Below, in pieces: positions 1 to 13,072 of a stretch of 64,000 nucleotides of DNA (positions are counted from its first letter, which is position 1; the number at the start of each line of letters is the position of its first letter). A program made the translations under genes and the position numbers. This DNA is from Thunnus maccoyii. Lineage: Eukaryota > Chordata > Actinopteri > Scombriformes > Scombridae. The stretch is taken from NCBI RefSeq assembly GCF_910596095.1, contig NC_056551.1:12541501-12605500 (forward strand), written 5' to 3'. The notes beneath the pieces are model-generated. The model saw only the letters and a list, made by a program, of their open reading frames with translations. It made no database searches and had not been told where the DNA came from.

Positions 1-1260
1 TCAGACAATGAAGCCATAGATGCAGCTTGGTTGCATTTGGGAATTTGTAGCATGAGGTCTATAAATATTCCTGTTACGCAAAGTATGTCAAACATAGACA
101 CCCCTCACTTAACTGTATACTGGCAAAAACTAATATATGTTTAATATTCTGTAATTATTTAAAGAATTTAAACCTGATATTGATTCTTCAGCCACTTCCG
201 TTATTGTTGCCAGGGTGAATGAGTTAGCAAAGTTGCTTATTTACACACGCAGCAGACACAGAGCAACATTAGCATTCATTTGGAGTCAAGTTTCTGTCCA
301 CTTGATGAATGCAAGTACAATATTCACTCTCTGTTTTGGTCTCCACCAACTCCGGATAATAATATCTGCCGCTGTAGCTGCAACCACTAGCTAGTCGCTA
401 ACTTTTCCTGTCTGCTGTTTGGCGTTGGGCTCCTGTTGCCATAGGTAGTAATTGGGGGTAGTAAACAGCACATTGAATTTCCCATGAATCTCTTGAGTCA
501 GTTGCTTTAATCACCTAATCATTTCTAGGTGACGTGACTCAGAGGGAGTGGAAATGTACAAGATACTGACTGTTTCTTTTTGTTTTGTGATGTGATATAA
601 TCATTGAAGTCTTTATCTGTGTCACACTATGTGACCCAAAAATCTCCAGAAGTCAACAAGATGACTTTCCAGCTACACAATATCTTGCCACAGTTAGCTA
701 ACACAAACATTAACCACTGGTTGTACTTGCTCAAGTAAGTCTGTATAGCTGTAACAGTTCTCTTTCCTTATAGTTTTGCTTTAATGTATTTTTTGATGCA
801 TGCAGCATTCCAGTTAATCACAGGGAGTGGGTCACAGAGAAATTAAGTTGTGTACAACAAAGCTGCAATAAAAAGTTTCCGCATGTAAAACCTAGTAAGA
901 CACTTTCCCCTCTGGTTGGCTTAAAGTTTCCCTCATGACAGGTGTCTATGTCAAAGTACTATTGATGGGACAGGTGATTGTTTATTGATTGTTTGGATCT
1001 CTTTATCTTGGCAATCATACCCCAATGTCTCATTTCTTAACTTTTTGACTGCCTTTATACAATGTTGCTTACTTTTATTATTGCAGTCATTTCTCAAAAT
1101 CATTTGAAACACAGTGTGCATCAAAAATGAACAGAGATGTCCAGACAGTGATGCTGATGGATGACAGTGAGCTTTAAATCCTGCTGATACTGCACTTTCT
1201 CTGCGAAAACAAAAACATGTCTGTCGCTAAACACGACCAGTGAACACCCCCCTCCCCAAA
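1..1260. other. Non-coding, nothing recognised
   Basis: I see no open frame with family similarity, no splice-site series and no clear repeat in this stretch. It is ordinary AT-leaning intergenic or intronic vertebrate sequence. Confidence 0.5.
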
Positions 1261-1299
1261 GTCTGCCTGTGAGTAAGAAGGGGAGTAAAAGAAATAAAG

Positions 1300-2138
1300 T
1301 GAGAGAGAGAGAGAGAGAGAGAGACAGGTGGTCGGGCCGGTCTTTTCCTTGCCCTCCGCTCCTTTTTGAACTTTTCTTTCATTCTTCCAGTTCATTCTGT
1401 GCTTCTTTCCATAGCGCCAGTGACAAGGCGCTCCATTCACTGCCTCATTCTTCCACCCTTCCCTCCTCCCTCCATCTCCCTCGCACACCCCGACCCCATC
1501 CCCTCCCTCCCGGCTCCTTTGTCTAGCTTGCGGGGGCCTGCTTTAGCTGCTATTCACCAGCCAGACGGACCGCCATTGACTGGACCCCCCCCCCCCCCAC
1601 ACACACACACTACCACCCCCCTAACATCCCTCCCTCCACAAAACACCCTCACACACACATATGCACACAGCAACCTGGCCATTCCCCACCCTACGCCCTG
1701 TATCAGGCAGCTGCTATGCTAATAGGGAGGAAGGGAAGGATGGAGGGAGGGAGGGATGAGGAGGAGAGACAGAGTAGCCAGCCTATAGTAAAAGGACAGA
1801 GGGAGGGAGAGCAGGGAGAGTGACCCCGCTCCTCCATCTCCATAGCCATGCCAGAGCAGCAGCAGACCTCCTGTTACACAAAGGGAGTCCCCCGGCCCCT
1901 TCTTCCCCCCCTCTCCCTCCTCTGTTCCCCTCTTTCTCATTCAAATCCATTTTATACCCCAGTGGTAAAGGGAGCTGTAAGTGCAGTATGTAAAGTAACC
2001 TTACTCCTGCCCTGCGGGCGTAACCATTCAGAGCTCAATACACAGAGAGCAGCCTGTGTGTGTGTGTGTGTGTGTGTGTGTATGCGTGTGTGTCCATTCC
2101 CTTGCTTTGTTTAGGACTGCAGCCCATACCTTCACACA

Positions 2139-2174
<36 letters not shown>

Positions 2175-2180
2175 ACTGAC
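1300..2180. repeat. Microsatellite-rich block: (GA)n, poly-C/(CA)n, (TG)n and (CA)n
   Basis: A GA run lies at about 1300-1324, followed by a long pyrimidine-rich stretch to about 1520. A C run passing into CA lies near 1587-1612. A TG run at about 2055-2080 is followed, about 50 bases on, by a CA run at about 2132-2174, so the last two are complementary and could fold back. Open frames here are products of the simple sequence. Confidence 0.85.
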
Positions 2181-2310
2181 ACCTGTCCTTGAGTCTAGTT
2201 GCATCTCCCGTCATAGTCACATAGTGCAAGACACATTAGAGACCTGCGTGCATTCACACAGGCAAACACTCACCAACAACTGGGTTTTATGAGAGCAATT
2301 TATGTTAACG

Positions 2311-2343
2311 TACACTCAGCTGCCAATTTATTACGTACACCTA
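2311..2343. mobile_element. Tc1/mariner-type terminal repeat fragment
   Basis: These 33 bases resemble, with mismatches, the terminal inverted repeat of the element at 12845-13072: a 'tacactcaccagccactttat' type end followed by a 'tacacct' motif. Only the end is recognisable, so it is an old solo fragment. Confidence 0.5.
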
Positions 2344-2979
2344 GCTGACACTATAATGCAGTTTAATACAACAGCGCTGCAAGAAATGCTTCCTTCATGA
2401 CAGCAATGATGTTCAAACAAAGTGTTTTAGAAAGAATTTTAGGGTCAATTTGGAGACTTTAGTTTATGGTGCCGCTGAATTGTACTGTCAGCGAGGGTAG
2501 ACTTGACTCTGCAAGGCTTGCTCCGAGATGGGTTTTTCTTGCAAAAAAAAAGAAAAGAAAAAAAGACATGCAGTGCAGTACACAACACAACAATAAAAAA
2601 TTGAAAGTACAAGCAAATTACAATAATTGCTCCACTGAACTTGATAAAATCCTTAAAAAAGTCGCCAACATTATCTGAAGAGAGATCAGACATGGGTGTT
2701 ACATATCGAGTGAGGTCTGTATTTTATTCACATTCCTCATGTTTGCTCATAATTGTTTTAGGGTTTAAATACTCTATTTTTTCCTGCATGAGGTTTGATC
2801 AAAAGTCTGGCTTAATTCGCTACTTTCAAAGTTTCAAAATACAGCACTGCTGGTTGTAATGCTTTGCCCAGGGCTGTGTGTTGGCATGTTTGTGTCAGCA
2901 GCTTTATTTTCTGCTAGCATGTGTATACATCTCTTTTGGTGTGTTTTGGTGAGGGGGGATGGGGGGTGTTGGCAGGAAG

Positions 2980-3182
2980 ACATTTCTCTCTCTCTCTCTC
3001 TCTCTGTCCCTCCTGTTCTGTTATTTACCCCTGTGCGGTGTGACCCTGTGCCCCATCGGGGAGGCACGTCCCATTTGACATCTGCCTGTTTGTAGGGGGG
3101 AGGGAGGGGATACAAGGGGTGGGGTGCCCATATGGAGTTTCCAACCCCCTCCTCACCCCCAACCCAGCCTTCCCCCTTCCCT

Positions 3183-3224
<42 letters not shown>

Positions 3225-3392
3225 TGCGCACACACACACAACATCACAACTCCTGCTGCCTTGCTCCCTTTGTTCCACCGTATGTGTGTGTGTGTGTGTG
3301 TGTGTGTGAGATGTCATGCCATTCCAACACACAGACCTGCTGCAAGCTGGACTGAGTGGTGTGTTTGTATAGATGGATAGATAGATAGATAT

Positions 3393-3462
<70 letters not shown>
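2980..3462. repeat. Microsatellites: (CT)n, (CA)n, (TG)n and (GATA)n
   Basis: A CT run lies at about 2987-3006, a CA run at about 3184-3220, a TG run at about 3282-3308 and a long GATA run at about 3373-3462. Cysteine/valine and tyrosine/isoleucine repeat frames read through them are artefacts. Confidence 0.9.
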
Positions 3463-4390
3463 GGACTGAAATCAGCCACATGGTCTCTCCTCTAAAAGCA
3501 AAATCCTATAATGACCTAATACTACACCTACTGCCACACACAAAAACACACACATGCTTACAGGCCTGACGGGGCCACTGTGTCATGACCTAACCCAGCT
3601 GGACTCCCTCGACTCTGATGTGTGTGTACGTGAGGCCATTTTTGACACAAACGCTGATGAATTTGAGAGTGGAGTTTTTTTGTTGACATTCCTCTGCTCA
3701 CGCTTGTGATCAAGACCATTCCTAAAATGACTTATTATCTACATAACTGATGGATCAACACCACCCATCCATCCATACCTAAATCTCTCTCTCCTCATGT
3801 GTTGCATGATTGGGTGTACCAATTACCCTGTATGGATTATCCTCCGACACAATGATTCAGTGTGCTGGACGCACAATGAGCAGGCTGGCTGCAGGGCTGG
3901 ATCTAGGCTAACGAGCTTGGTGGAGTTTAAATGGCCCAGTGTAACACTAACAAAAACTGTCGGTGATACGGCACTCTCTCTGTCAAGGCCTGCTGCCTTT
4001 GTCTGACATGCTGTTTACTGATAATACCTCTTGTTAAAGGGCTTACAGTGAATTAGGTTGTTAACACATTGTTGCACAACTGTCGCAGCATTTTTTTTTT
4101 CTATTACAGCAAAGAAAATGTGGCTTTGTATGTAAATCTTCCACATATTCATTGGCTGAATCGTGTCTACTAGCTGTGGGCTTTTTGATAGATTGCAGAT
4201 GGATGGTTGGATGCACATCTCATCCTATATATTTAGGCCAGGTGCAGAAGAGTATTCATTCATCGGATTATAGATTCATCAGTCAAATGGCTAACATGAC
4301 AAAGAGCAGGGTATATATTGGCACAAAACTGATTACATCATGCCGATATCATGGTCAAGGGATCAATGGAAACGAGTAATGTCTGCACGC
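3463..4390. other. Non-coding, nothing recognised
   Basis: No gene-like signal or clear repeat was seen in this stretch. Confidence 0.4.
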
Positions 4391-4688
4391 TTTAGCCAAA
4401 GCCACAATTTTGATTCAAATGGACAAGGTTTCAATCCAAGTCGGATCTTTTTCAGGTAAAAATGTGTTAAAAAATTAATCCCATAATCACATATACTGTA
4501 TATACCTAAACACACTCATCGGCTGGCAGGCTCTATAGTGGCAGGTAAATATCTCAAAATTTGTGTGTATATATATGGGTGTGGGATTCATTTTTTAAAA
4601 CATTTTCACCTGATGGAGATCTAACTTGGATTGAAACGTCATCCCTTTGAAATAAAATGAATATTGTGGCTTTCGAGTGGCTTTGGCA
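4391..4688. mobile_element. Long imperfect inverted repeat, probable non-autonomous DNA transposon
   Basis: The left arm (about 4391-4483) and right arm (about 4583-4688) are imperfect reverse complements. Shared blocks include 'gccaaagccac', 'tttcaatccaagt' and 'aattaatccca' or its near match. The roughly 100-base loop has no coding content. The arms would form a strong hairpin, typical of foldback elements or long-TIR MITEs. Confidence 0.7.
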
Positions 4689-5106
4689 TACTCTTTTCCC
4701 ATTGGTGCTGTCTTTTAATAGCGCTGCACCTACATGATGTGTGTATAATGGCACCTCTCCTACATGGTCAACTGATCAAAGAAAAATAGATAGAGAACAC
4801 TTACTACAAAAGATATTGTCAAAAATGGAATTGTTGCAAAGACAGTTACAGAAATCACAAAAAATAAAGAAAAAAGAGAGAATATTCGAATATATTTAAA
4901 AGATTTTTAGAACAATGGATACAGCATACTATGAAACCATTGCACAAGATTGCATAGACCCCATTTACTAGAAAACAATAGTAAGGCAGGGAAACTCCAC
5001 CTCAAAAATGTAGGAAATGTAACTAGATGATAATCAGCCTCATCATAGTATAAGAGTATACTTCATCAAATCAAAGGTTAGACTGTGTCAGAGTGACATT
5101 TATCAT

Positions 5107-5150
5107 GATTGATTGACTGACTGATTGATTGACTGATTGATTGATTGATT
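5107..5150. repeat. Imperfect (TGAT)n / (TGAC)n tandem repeat
   Basis: The tetranucleotide tgat is repeated with interspersed tgac units over about 44 bases. Confidence 0.8.
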
Positions 5151-6560
5151 TTACTTGGCAGTTTCATTTTAAAAACACCAGCTCTGCCAGGGCATTGAGT
5201 GGTTACATAAAAGGAACAAGTCAGGATAACACAATAAAGCCCTGAGGCTTATTTCCATTGTGGTCGCTAATCATGAAAACCTGCCAGAAACTGCGAAGGA
5301 ACAACAGTAAGATGTCGCACACATTGCTGCTGGATCTTCAACACCACATGGAAGTGGTCAGACTTGTGCTGTGATCAGAGCTGTACATACTGTTCTCTGG
5401 CTGCAGTCCAGCCACAACGTGCATACAGAGAACGAAGAGACAACAAGGCGGATGACTTCACATATGAAATGCTCATCTTAGGTGAAATTATCACTGTATA
5501 CAATGTTATGTCTGCAATCATGGACATGAGATCAAATCTTTAAACTGTATTTTTTTTTTGTAGTATATTTTTGATTATTATTTTCCATTTCATCAAACAG
5601 TAGCTACAACTAACAATGCAGTCTACTCATTTCATCTTGCCATCACCTCAGGCCACATTTACCCAAATTTCACTGTTTGTGAGGAAGGACAGGCTGCATT
5701 TGTGCTTGTAGTGTTTTTTCTCCAATGATGATGGTAAAACACTCTAAATCTATACTTTAAGAGTTTGCAATCTTTATTTAGATATGTGTACAGGTGTGCT
5801 GGTTATCATCCCGTCCATAAATAGGATTAAAACAGCTGTGTGGACATGCAGCAATGTAATTTCATAAAAAATACTCGCCTATGTATTATTTTCCTATACA
5901 ATGAACTTTCAGGTTCAGCTGTCCTGTTGAACTGTAGCCTATCACTTGACACAGTTTAACGTGTCAAGAGTCAGTCTGGCTGAGTTAGTTTTGTGTGATT
6001 GGTGCATAAAATCATTCGCATATATGTGTATGTGTACTGTATGTATATGTGTGTGCGCACATGTGTGTATACATGTGTGTCAGGGAGTAATTATGGAGAA
6101 TAAAGGCTTGGTTGTACAGAGTGAAACTGTGGGTTTTGAAGTGAGATGGGAGATGCTTTTCTGTTTGGCTGAGCAGACTCAATGGTTCTATTCAGCCAGC
6201 CCCCTTACTGCCCATTGTCCTCACACACACACACACACATGCACACACACACACACACATGGCTGTAGGGGCTCTGTGGAATTGGAGTGGAGGCCTGGAG
6301 GAGAGGGATGGAGTGTTGGGGGATGAGGGAGCTCCTGCTGAATCTGAGAGCTGTTGGGGGGTAAAGTGTCGAAGAGGGTTAGGGGAGAGAGAGGGGATCT
6401 GGTGGAAGGAAACAACGCTGGATGAAGCTCTGGGATGAACAGAAAATGGAGATCCCAATAGGTGTCTCTTCAATGTAATATGAATCTTGCAAAATAAAAC
6501 ATTTCTGCTGGGAACTTAATGTTATACTTGTAGTGTCATACTCAAATAATACCTTAAATG
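5151..6560. other. Non-coding with short (CA)n and G-rich stretch
   Basis: CA runs lie near 6222-6260, followed by a purine-rich G-heavy segment (about 6265-6400). Overlapping frames are not gene-like and no family similarity was seen. Confidence 0.4.
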
Positions 6561-6564
6561 TTGG

Positions 6565-6873
6565 ATATGTCTCTTACTCTTGGTCAGCGCTGCTCAGGGG
6601 TCCTTAAGGGAGTTCCAGGAGTTTTAATTTCACTATTATTTCATTGACTAGAAGTTACCCCAACGAGAGAATGTATAAGAACGACTATTCTGTTCATAAG
6701 TTTAATACTCTTCACTGTTAATCTGCCAATCTACAGTGTAGACAGTTATGGAATAACTAAATTTTATCAGATGGGGATCTCTGAGACTACATCTTATCAA
6801 ATACAGGTTGCGGCCTGATGTGTATCAATTTGGGAGTCCTTGACAACAAAAAGGTTGAGAACCACTGCTCTAG
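6565..6873. mobile_element. Possible hAT-type MITE
   Basis: The right edge carries the motif 'ggttgagaaccactgctcta', which is the common end of short non-autonomous elements in fish genomes. The left edge, near a 'gctgctcaggggtcc' block, is only weakly complementary, so the left boundary is approximate. Confidence 0.45.
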
Positions 6874-8390
6874 GTGGCACCATGTTTTTTAAAAAAATCC
6901 CTGTGTGCACAAAAATGAACCATACTCAACTGCCCTTCACAGTGCTTAAAGTGATTTTATTTACTTATGTGAGAAAATCTATAACAATGTCTTAATCAGA
7001 TGTTAATCACAGTTGAACTGTGTTGAAGTGCGTGTGTGCTACTAGGTCTGACTTTTTACATGTTGTAAAAGTAACTCAGGCACTTCATTTCTGCATTTTG
7101 CAAGTGCCGTTTTCCACTGTTTTCTCCAGTCAAGAAAACACACATTGTCACCATCTCCTGCTCTAACTTAGACCCCTCGTCCAGCAGTTAACCAGCTCCA
7201 CACGTCAGAAAAAGACCCTCACACAATAGCCTGTATACGAACACACAGTGGTCACACAATAGTCTGGCTAGGGGTATGACGAACTCACACTCGTCGGGGG
7301 TTAATGATCGTCGTCCATTGGTCCGGAGCCCATTAAGCTATTGATCTGGCTGTGTCTTTTATGCCACCTGGGGAAAGGAATGTGCTGGGTCTTCTATTGT
7401 GTCTGTCTGCTAGTGTCACCGAGTGGTCATATACCCTCTGTGTGTGTGTGTGAGTCAAAGAGAGGTCGATCAAAGTAGAATGGGCGTCACACACTGTGCA
7501 GAGACACAGTGGAGAGTGAGTATTCTTAAGGTCAGTTGGTGAAGGGTCATTTGCTTTAGACTGACATGAGCACGAAAATGACGCGTGGAAAGAAACTTAC
7601 TAACTATATTCCGACTCAAACATGCACACACTGCACAGTCCTTGACAAAAACACTAAGGAAGTAGATAAATGATAATGCAGAGCTCAGCACCTTTGGCGT
7701 CTACGTGAGGCGCATACATACACACCACACACACAAAGGGAAGAAAGGAGCTTCATTCATAGCTGCTTCTATTAGGAGGCTGAATTTATTGCCTCCTCTT
7801 ATAAAACATCCAGAAACAATAAAACTTCTCCATGGGTGGAAAACGACTAATTACAAGCACTCTTGTTAGTTTAATTGAGCAGCTTTTTCCATGCACTTCA
7901 ACTCTTTTTGAAAACATTCTTAAATCAGTAACTCTACATTCACTAAAGTAGATTCTGTATGAGGTAGTAAAGCATACATTATAAGGGGTGTACAAGTAGT
8001 AAATAATGACTATATTAATGCTTTATAGATCAATAATATGCTATTTATTAACTTTTAGGTTGCCTGTGAAAAACACACAACTTTATTAATGACTTTCTAT
8101 CAAGACATTAAGTTTGCACTTTGTAAATTTTTGTAATTCATTAATAAAAGGTAATGTGTTTGTCAGTCTAACAATCAATATAGTCTGCAGTCTCACAATA
8201 AGTTGTTAATTAGTGGATTTAGAAGTGGTGAAATGGTCCATTGTAGGAGTCTTTCTCATGAGTTTAAGAAAAAGAGTCAAAGTAAGTTTTGCTGGAGGAG
8301 GATAAACACTTGTCAGACTGATGGTCACAATCTGGCAACTTATTACGTTTCCTCATTATGTGTTAATTATCATTATATGAAGCATAACAC
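6874..8390. other. Non-coding, nothing firm recognised
   Basis: The sequence is AT-rich. The part from about 7985 to 8200 resembles in style the AT-rich outer arms of the nested element at 61.8-62.75 kb, but I could not define its ends. No coding signal was seen. Confidence 0.35.
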
Positions 8391-8802
8391 TTAACCCTTA
8401 GATGCAAAGGTGGGTCAGTAATGACATGGCTGGTCTTTTTTTTTTTGTGAAAAAAATATATTTCAGGTGTTGCTCAGAAATCTTGTAATTGATTTCCACT
8501 CATTCAAAATTCTTTTATTTACATATTAAATTTTTGTATCATTACCCCGACTTTCCACCAGTGGGTCAAATATGACATGTGTACATTTATGATGGAAAGC
8601 TAAGTAGTGTAACTGACTGATATTTACAAGTTTGATAATTTGATGATGAAAATGACAAATACACATAACACACTTTAAATAATGCTAGTTTGCAACTACC
8701 AGCAAAATTATACTGGCACATATGCAGGCTTATAGTACGGGTAACTTCTGACCCACTTATGGAAGAGTGTAGGTTCCAATGACTTATGTATCTAAGGGTT
8801 AA
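8391..8802. mobile_element. TTAA-flanked MITE (piggyBac-like ends)
   Basis: The element begins TTAA-CCCTTAGATGCA and ends TGTATCTAAGGG-TTAA. This gives matching terminal inverted repeats starting CCCTTAGAT, with the TTAA target duplication expected of piggyBac-type transposition. The roughly 400-base interior has no transposase, so it is non-autonomous. Confidence 0.75.
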
Positions 8803-9410
8803 TAAAGCAATTAATAGCAACTTATAAACGCTTAATTGAAGATCCTCTCCACGCGTTTTAAGACATAAAAAAACTCACTTTAGTTTTTTTTGTGGAAAAA
8901 TTTTATCAGATGCTAATTATTATTCAGTTACCTAGTAAAGAATTCTTAAAACGACATCTCGTTTCAAAAGTTTAACTGCTGGACACAAGATGCCTCCTAC
9001 TCCTACTACTCCTACTCCATTCTCAGTGTGTGCGCACTGGAGGCTTCAACAGTAGTGACAGTAGGAGGATTGCACTTCTTTTTCTTGTTCTTTACTAGAA
9101 ATGTCAACTTTTCAAATATATCTGTTACTGTTATTGTGACTGTTACGCCTACTTGAGTAATATTTAAGTAAATAAGCATAAATTTCTCGCTTTTTTTCAA
9201 TATCTGAACATCTTTGCCAATTTTCTGGATTCTGGCTATTCTGAGGAAACATCTGTTGGATCTCAGACTCACTGAAAACGCTCAGATGACACAGCTGGGG
9301 CTTAGAGGAGGGGGCGAATGGGGTCTTTAAATGTTGGGGGCTGCCAGTTGGTCAGCCATGTAATCAGAGTTGAACTTGAAGAAGGAAAGAAAGTGATGTC
9401 CAACAGAAGA
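8803..9410. other. Non-coding, nothing recognised
   Basis: No gene-like or repeat signal was seen beyond short low-complexity runs. Confidence 0.4.
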
Positions 9411-9944
9411 TGAGAGTGAGAGTAATGTGTGTGTGTGTGTGTGTGTGGGGAGGGGGGGTCTTCTGTTGGGAGGACAATAGACAGTGGCAGCAGCAGCAGC
9501 AGCTGACCAGAGAATCCCTTCTTCTTTTGTCATCCCGTATAATGACGTCTCTCCCTTTCTCTCCCTCCCTGTTCACCCTATCGCTGCTCATCACTCCTCC
9601 CTCTCCTCCGGATTTGGCATCAAGGGACTTCAGCATCCCTCTTTCCTGGCCTCTTTTTACTCCATACTGCATGTCTTCTTCTGTCCATCCTGCTCTTCAG
9701 AGCCACATGATCTTCCTATACATCATTTTCTGTGTGCATGTCTTTGCATGTCAGTGTTTGTGCAAGTATGTGGGTTTGTATATATGTCTTTTCCAGCCTT
9801 TGCTCCTAAAGAATGTAACCTTTGAGACACTCTCCAAACTCAGTAAATATCTCCGCTACAGGCCATGTGTTCACTGTGTGTACGTGCAACTCCCATCTGT
9901 GTGCAACCTGTGTGCGTTGACGACTGAGATGCCCTCTTCTCCTC

Positions 9945-10141
9945 TCTTCTCTTCTTTTCTCTTCTCTTCTCTTCTCTTCTCTTCTCCTCTCTTCTCTTCT
10001 CTTCTCTTCTCTTCTCTTCTCTTCTCTTCTCTTCTCTTCTCTTCTCTTCTCTTCTCTTCTCTTCTCCTCTCCTCTCTTCTCTTCTCCTCCCTTCTCTTTT
10101 TTTTTCTTCTCTTCTTTTTTCTTCTCTTTTCTTCTCTTCTC
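9945..10141. repeat. (CTTCT)n pyrimidine pentanucleotide tract, about 200 bases
   Basis: Near-perfect tandem cttct/ctctt units run through the segment, with all purines on the opposite strand. The 246-residue plus-strand frame and the Arg/Glu/Lys-rich minus frame that overlap it are consequences of the repeat. Confidence 0.95.
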
Positions 10142-10582
10142 ATACTTTAAGTATCAAACTAAAAGTACTTGTTCTGCAAAATTGTCCTGTATGACTGATT
10201 GTTATATGACATTATTAGATTATTAATACTGATGTATTAATGTTGTAGCTGCAAGGTGAAGCTGGTTTTAACTACGTTATACACAATTAGACAAGTTGAC
10301 CACCAACATAGGAGTCGGGCCACTTCTAAAGAATCACAAGTTGAATATTGAGGGGTCATGAGATGATTAATGATGTTGGATAGATTCTCTAATCTTTGCT
10401 ATTTTTGGTGAAAGTTTAAAAGGGGAAGTCACTTTTGGTGGAAACGCTAACAGTTCCCTGACACCTGAAATGTGACAAATGTGATATTTTCCAATGAAAT
10501 GTAGTGGAGTAGAAGTATGAAGTAGCACATAATGGAAAAACTCAAGCTCTAGCTTCAGCTAGATGCTCTATATATCCATTGC

Positions 10583-10878
10583 AGAGCTGCAATGACTGGT
10601 GGATTTATCGATTAGTTGATCAAAGGAATTAAGCAAAAGAGCCAAGTATTTGCTCAAGCCTGCGTCTCATTTTTCAGGATTTTATGTTTTTTTCTGTCTT
10701 CTGTGATGGTAAACTGAATATCTTTGGGTTTTGGACCATTGCTTCAACTAAACAAGAGATTTGAAGACGTCAGCTTGGGCCGCAGGAAATTGTAACAGGC
10801 ATTTTTCACTATCTTTTGACATTTTACAGACAAAACAACCAATCAGATCCAAATAATCAGATCATTAGTTGCAGCCCT
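10583..10878. mobile_element. Short MITE with 'agggctgcaactaatg' ends
   Basis: The right end at 10863-10878 reads, in reverse complement, agggctgcaactaatg. The left end at 10583 reads agagctgcaatgactg. The interior matches in style a very common teleost non-autonomous element, with a 'cgattagttgat' block near the left end and an AT-rich core. It has no coding capacity. Confidence 0.7.
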
Positions 10879-12840
10879 GATCTGTTGCACTGCTTAAGTT
10901 TGTAACGATATTTATCTGTATGGTCCCTGCTAACTAACTAAGTATCCTAAGTATAGTACTGGAGTAAATATACTCAGTAATTCTTCACCATTGGTTTCTT
11001 GAGTTTGATCCAAAATATTCAGTCAGTAGGGAACATGTCCACAATTTGTAATTTGTAATAAACTTATTCAAATTCATCAGAACGTGTCTCCTGCATTTGA
11101 CTAAAACATTTCTTCGAGTGAGCAGGCTCACCCAGCACTGTACACTGTGAGACTGTCTGAATTTTGTGTAATTAGAATGAGTAATTCTGATTAATTCAGA
11201 TCCACAGCCAATATAAACAGACAAGCAGCCAAATAAGAAGAAGTACAGACAGAGTGCTTGAGCTGACGTGAGGAACCAGCTGAAGCTTGGTGGGAATGTG
11301 GTTCACACAGCATGTCTATGCAAAGGTATTGGAAAATTTTCTGCATGACCAATTGAAGTTCTCACTTCCTCTCCCTCTTCGCGGGAACTTACTCACAGTT
11401 TTTCTCCTGGAAAGCAAATTGAAGTGTCAGTGTGTCAATAAGGTTGTTTCAGTGTGAGTGTGTATGTGTGTGTGTGTGTGTGCGCGTGCTGAGAACAAGA
11501 GAAGAATGTGTTTCTGGTTATCTGTATGTGTGTGTGTATATGTTTGTGCGTGTGTGTGTGTATGTGTGTGTGTTTGTTTGGTAGCTCTCCTCCAGGCAGC
11601 ACCAGGTGATATGGCCCGGTACGGAAGGTCACCGCTGTGATGTCACTTCCCCTTCCTCTCCGGATATTCCCAGCATTCTACTGCCAGCCGGGAACTCTGG
11701 GAACTAAGAGCAGGAAGCCTGGCTCCTTCACAAGAGAGAGAGAGCGAGCGAGAGAGACTTTCATTATTATTATTTTGTTATTTTTATATATATATATACT
11801 GTGTATGTATTAATAGTAATGTCAGTAATATGTTGTTTCCTTATGTTTGATTGTGAAACATTCATTCCTTCATTAGTTCCGCATTTATTATTCTTATTAT
11901 TATTTGTGTTCAACTAACACACATGCAGACAATAAACACATATATTTATTTGCAAATTTTGTCTAATGTTTAAAAGTAATAATACATTTTTTAAAATAGG
12001 AAAGATAATAAATCTGCAGGTTTTTGTTGTTGTTGTTGTTTTCAGTTTTTCCTGTCCTGAAATGTATTGTTGTTTACTGCAATGAGTCACTATTTATACA
12101 GTGCTTTGGCAATACTGTATCTGATTATGGTCATACCAGTAAAGCCCTTTGGATGTGAATTTGAGAGAGAGGGAGAGCAAGTGGTGGTGAGGTTATGTGG
12201 TGATTTTGCAGCACCGAATGACTCATTTGCTGTAGAAAAACAAATTTAGGCAGCAAGGAGAGAGTTAAAATAGAAGTAGAAGAGCCAAGGACACAGGAAT
12301 GAGGAAGGTGCTGTTGTGTAGTGTTTGTGTATTTTAACTGTATGTATGTGTGTATCTGATTGAGATGGTGTACACAAAGTGAAGTGAATCATCTGTAACT
12401 AGAGCAACATCGCCCCCTCTTGGTTATGTACACTCAATGAAAAACAGCAGGTTTGAAGATGAAGCTTCATTTCATTTCATCCTTGTGTTTTGTTGAGATT
12501 TATTGAGCTTCATTTCCTCATTGTTCGGGATCCCATGAGCCCAAGTGATGTATGTGTAAAAATAATAACAATAATTGCAAAACAAGCTTTTCTTCTGACC
12601 TCATTAAAAACCCATTAAGTAGAGAAGTTTTGCCAAAAACTGGGCTTCCTCGTTGAGGGTAACAAAATACAGAAATGACCTTTAAAGTACTGTTATTACA
12701 CCGAATTCAGAAGTTTTTCATGTTTTATATGTTGCAAAGGTCATGCATTAACAAACATTTATTTATTCTATTTGCCAAAAAGTCATTCACAGACAAATAA
12801 TGTACAGCATGTTAACCTATAGTGACATTACTTATATTTG
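10879..12840. other. Non-coding with (TG)n runs near 11455-11575
   Basis: TG-rich microsatellites lie at about 11455-11482 and 11525-11575. A short (GA)n lies near 11732-11756. No exon-like signal was found. Confidence 0.4.
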
Positions 12841-12844
12841 GGGT

Positions 12845-13072
12845 CAGTTAGACCTCAGGGGGGTCTGGCACCAACAACCGTGCCACGTTCAAAGTCACTT
12901 AAATCACCTCTCTTCCCCATTCTGATCCCAGGTTTGAACTTCAGCAGATTGTCTTGACCATGTCTACATGCCTAAATGCATTGAGTTGCTGCCACGTGAT
13001 TGGCTGATTAGATATTTGCATTAACAAGCAGTTGAACAGGTGCACCTAATAAAGTGGCTGGTGAGTGTATAT
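12845..13072 (-). mobile_element. Tc1/mariner transposon 5' fragment with transposase start
   Basis: Read on the minus strand, the terminal repeat lies at about 13039-13072. An ATG at 12918-12920 opens a frame beginning MGKRGDLSDFERGTVVGAR, which resembles the N-terminal helix-turn-helix region of Tc1-like transposases. The frame stops shortly afterwards and the rest of the element is missing, so this is a dead 5' fragment. Confidence 0.75.

Noticed and set aside
3153-3479. Tyr/Ile-repeat minus-strand frame
   Set aside because: It is generated by the GATA and TG microsatellites.
9871-10143. Arg/Glu/Lys-rich minus-strand frame
   Set aside because: It is the complementary reading of the same pentanucleotide repeat.
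9410-10150. 246-residue plus-strand open frame
   Set aside because: Its second half is (CTTCT)n translated as Leu-Phe-Ser repeats and the first half has no family similarity or splice context.
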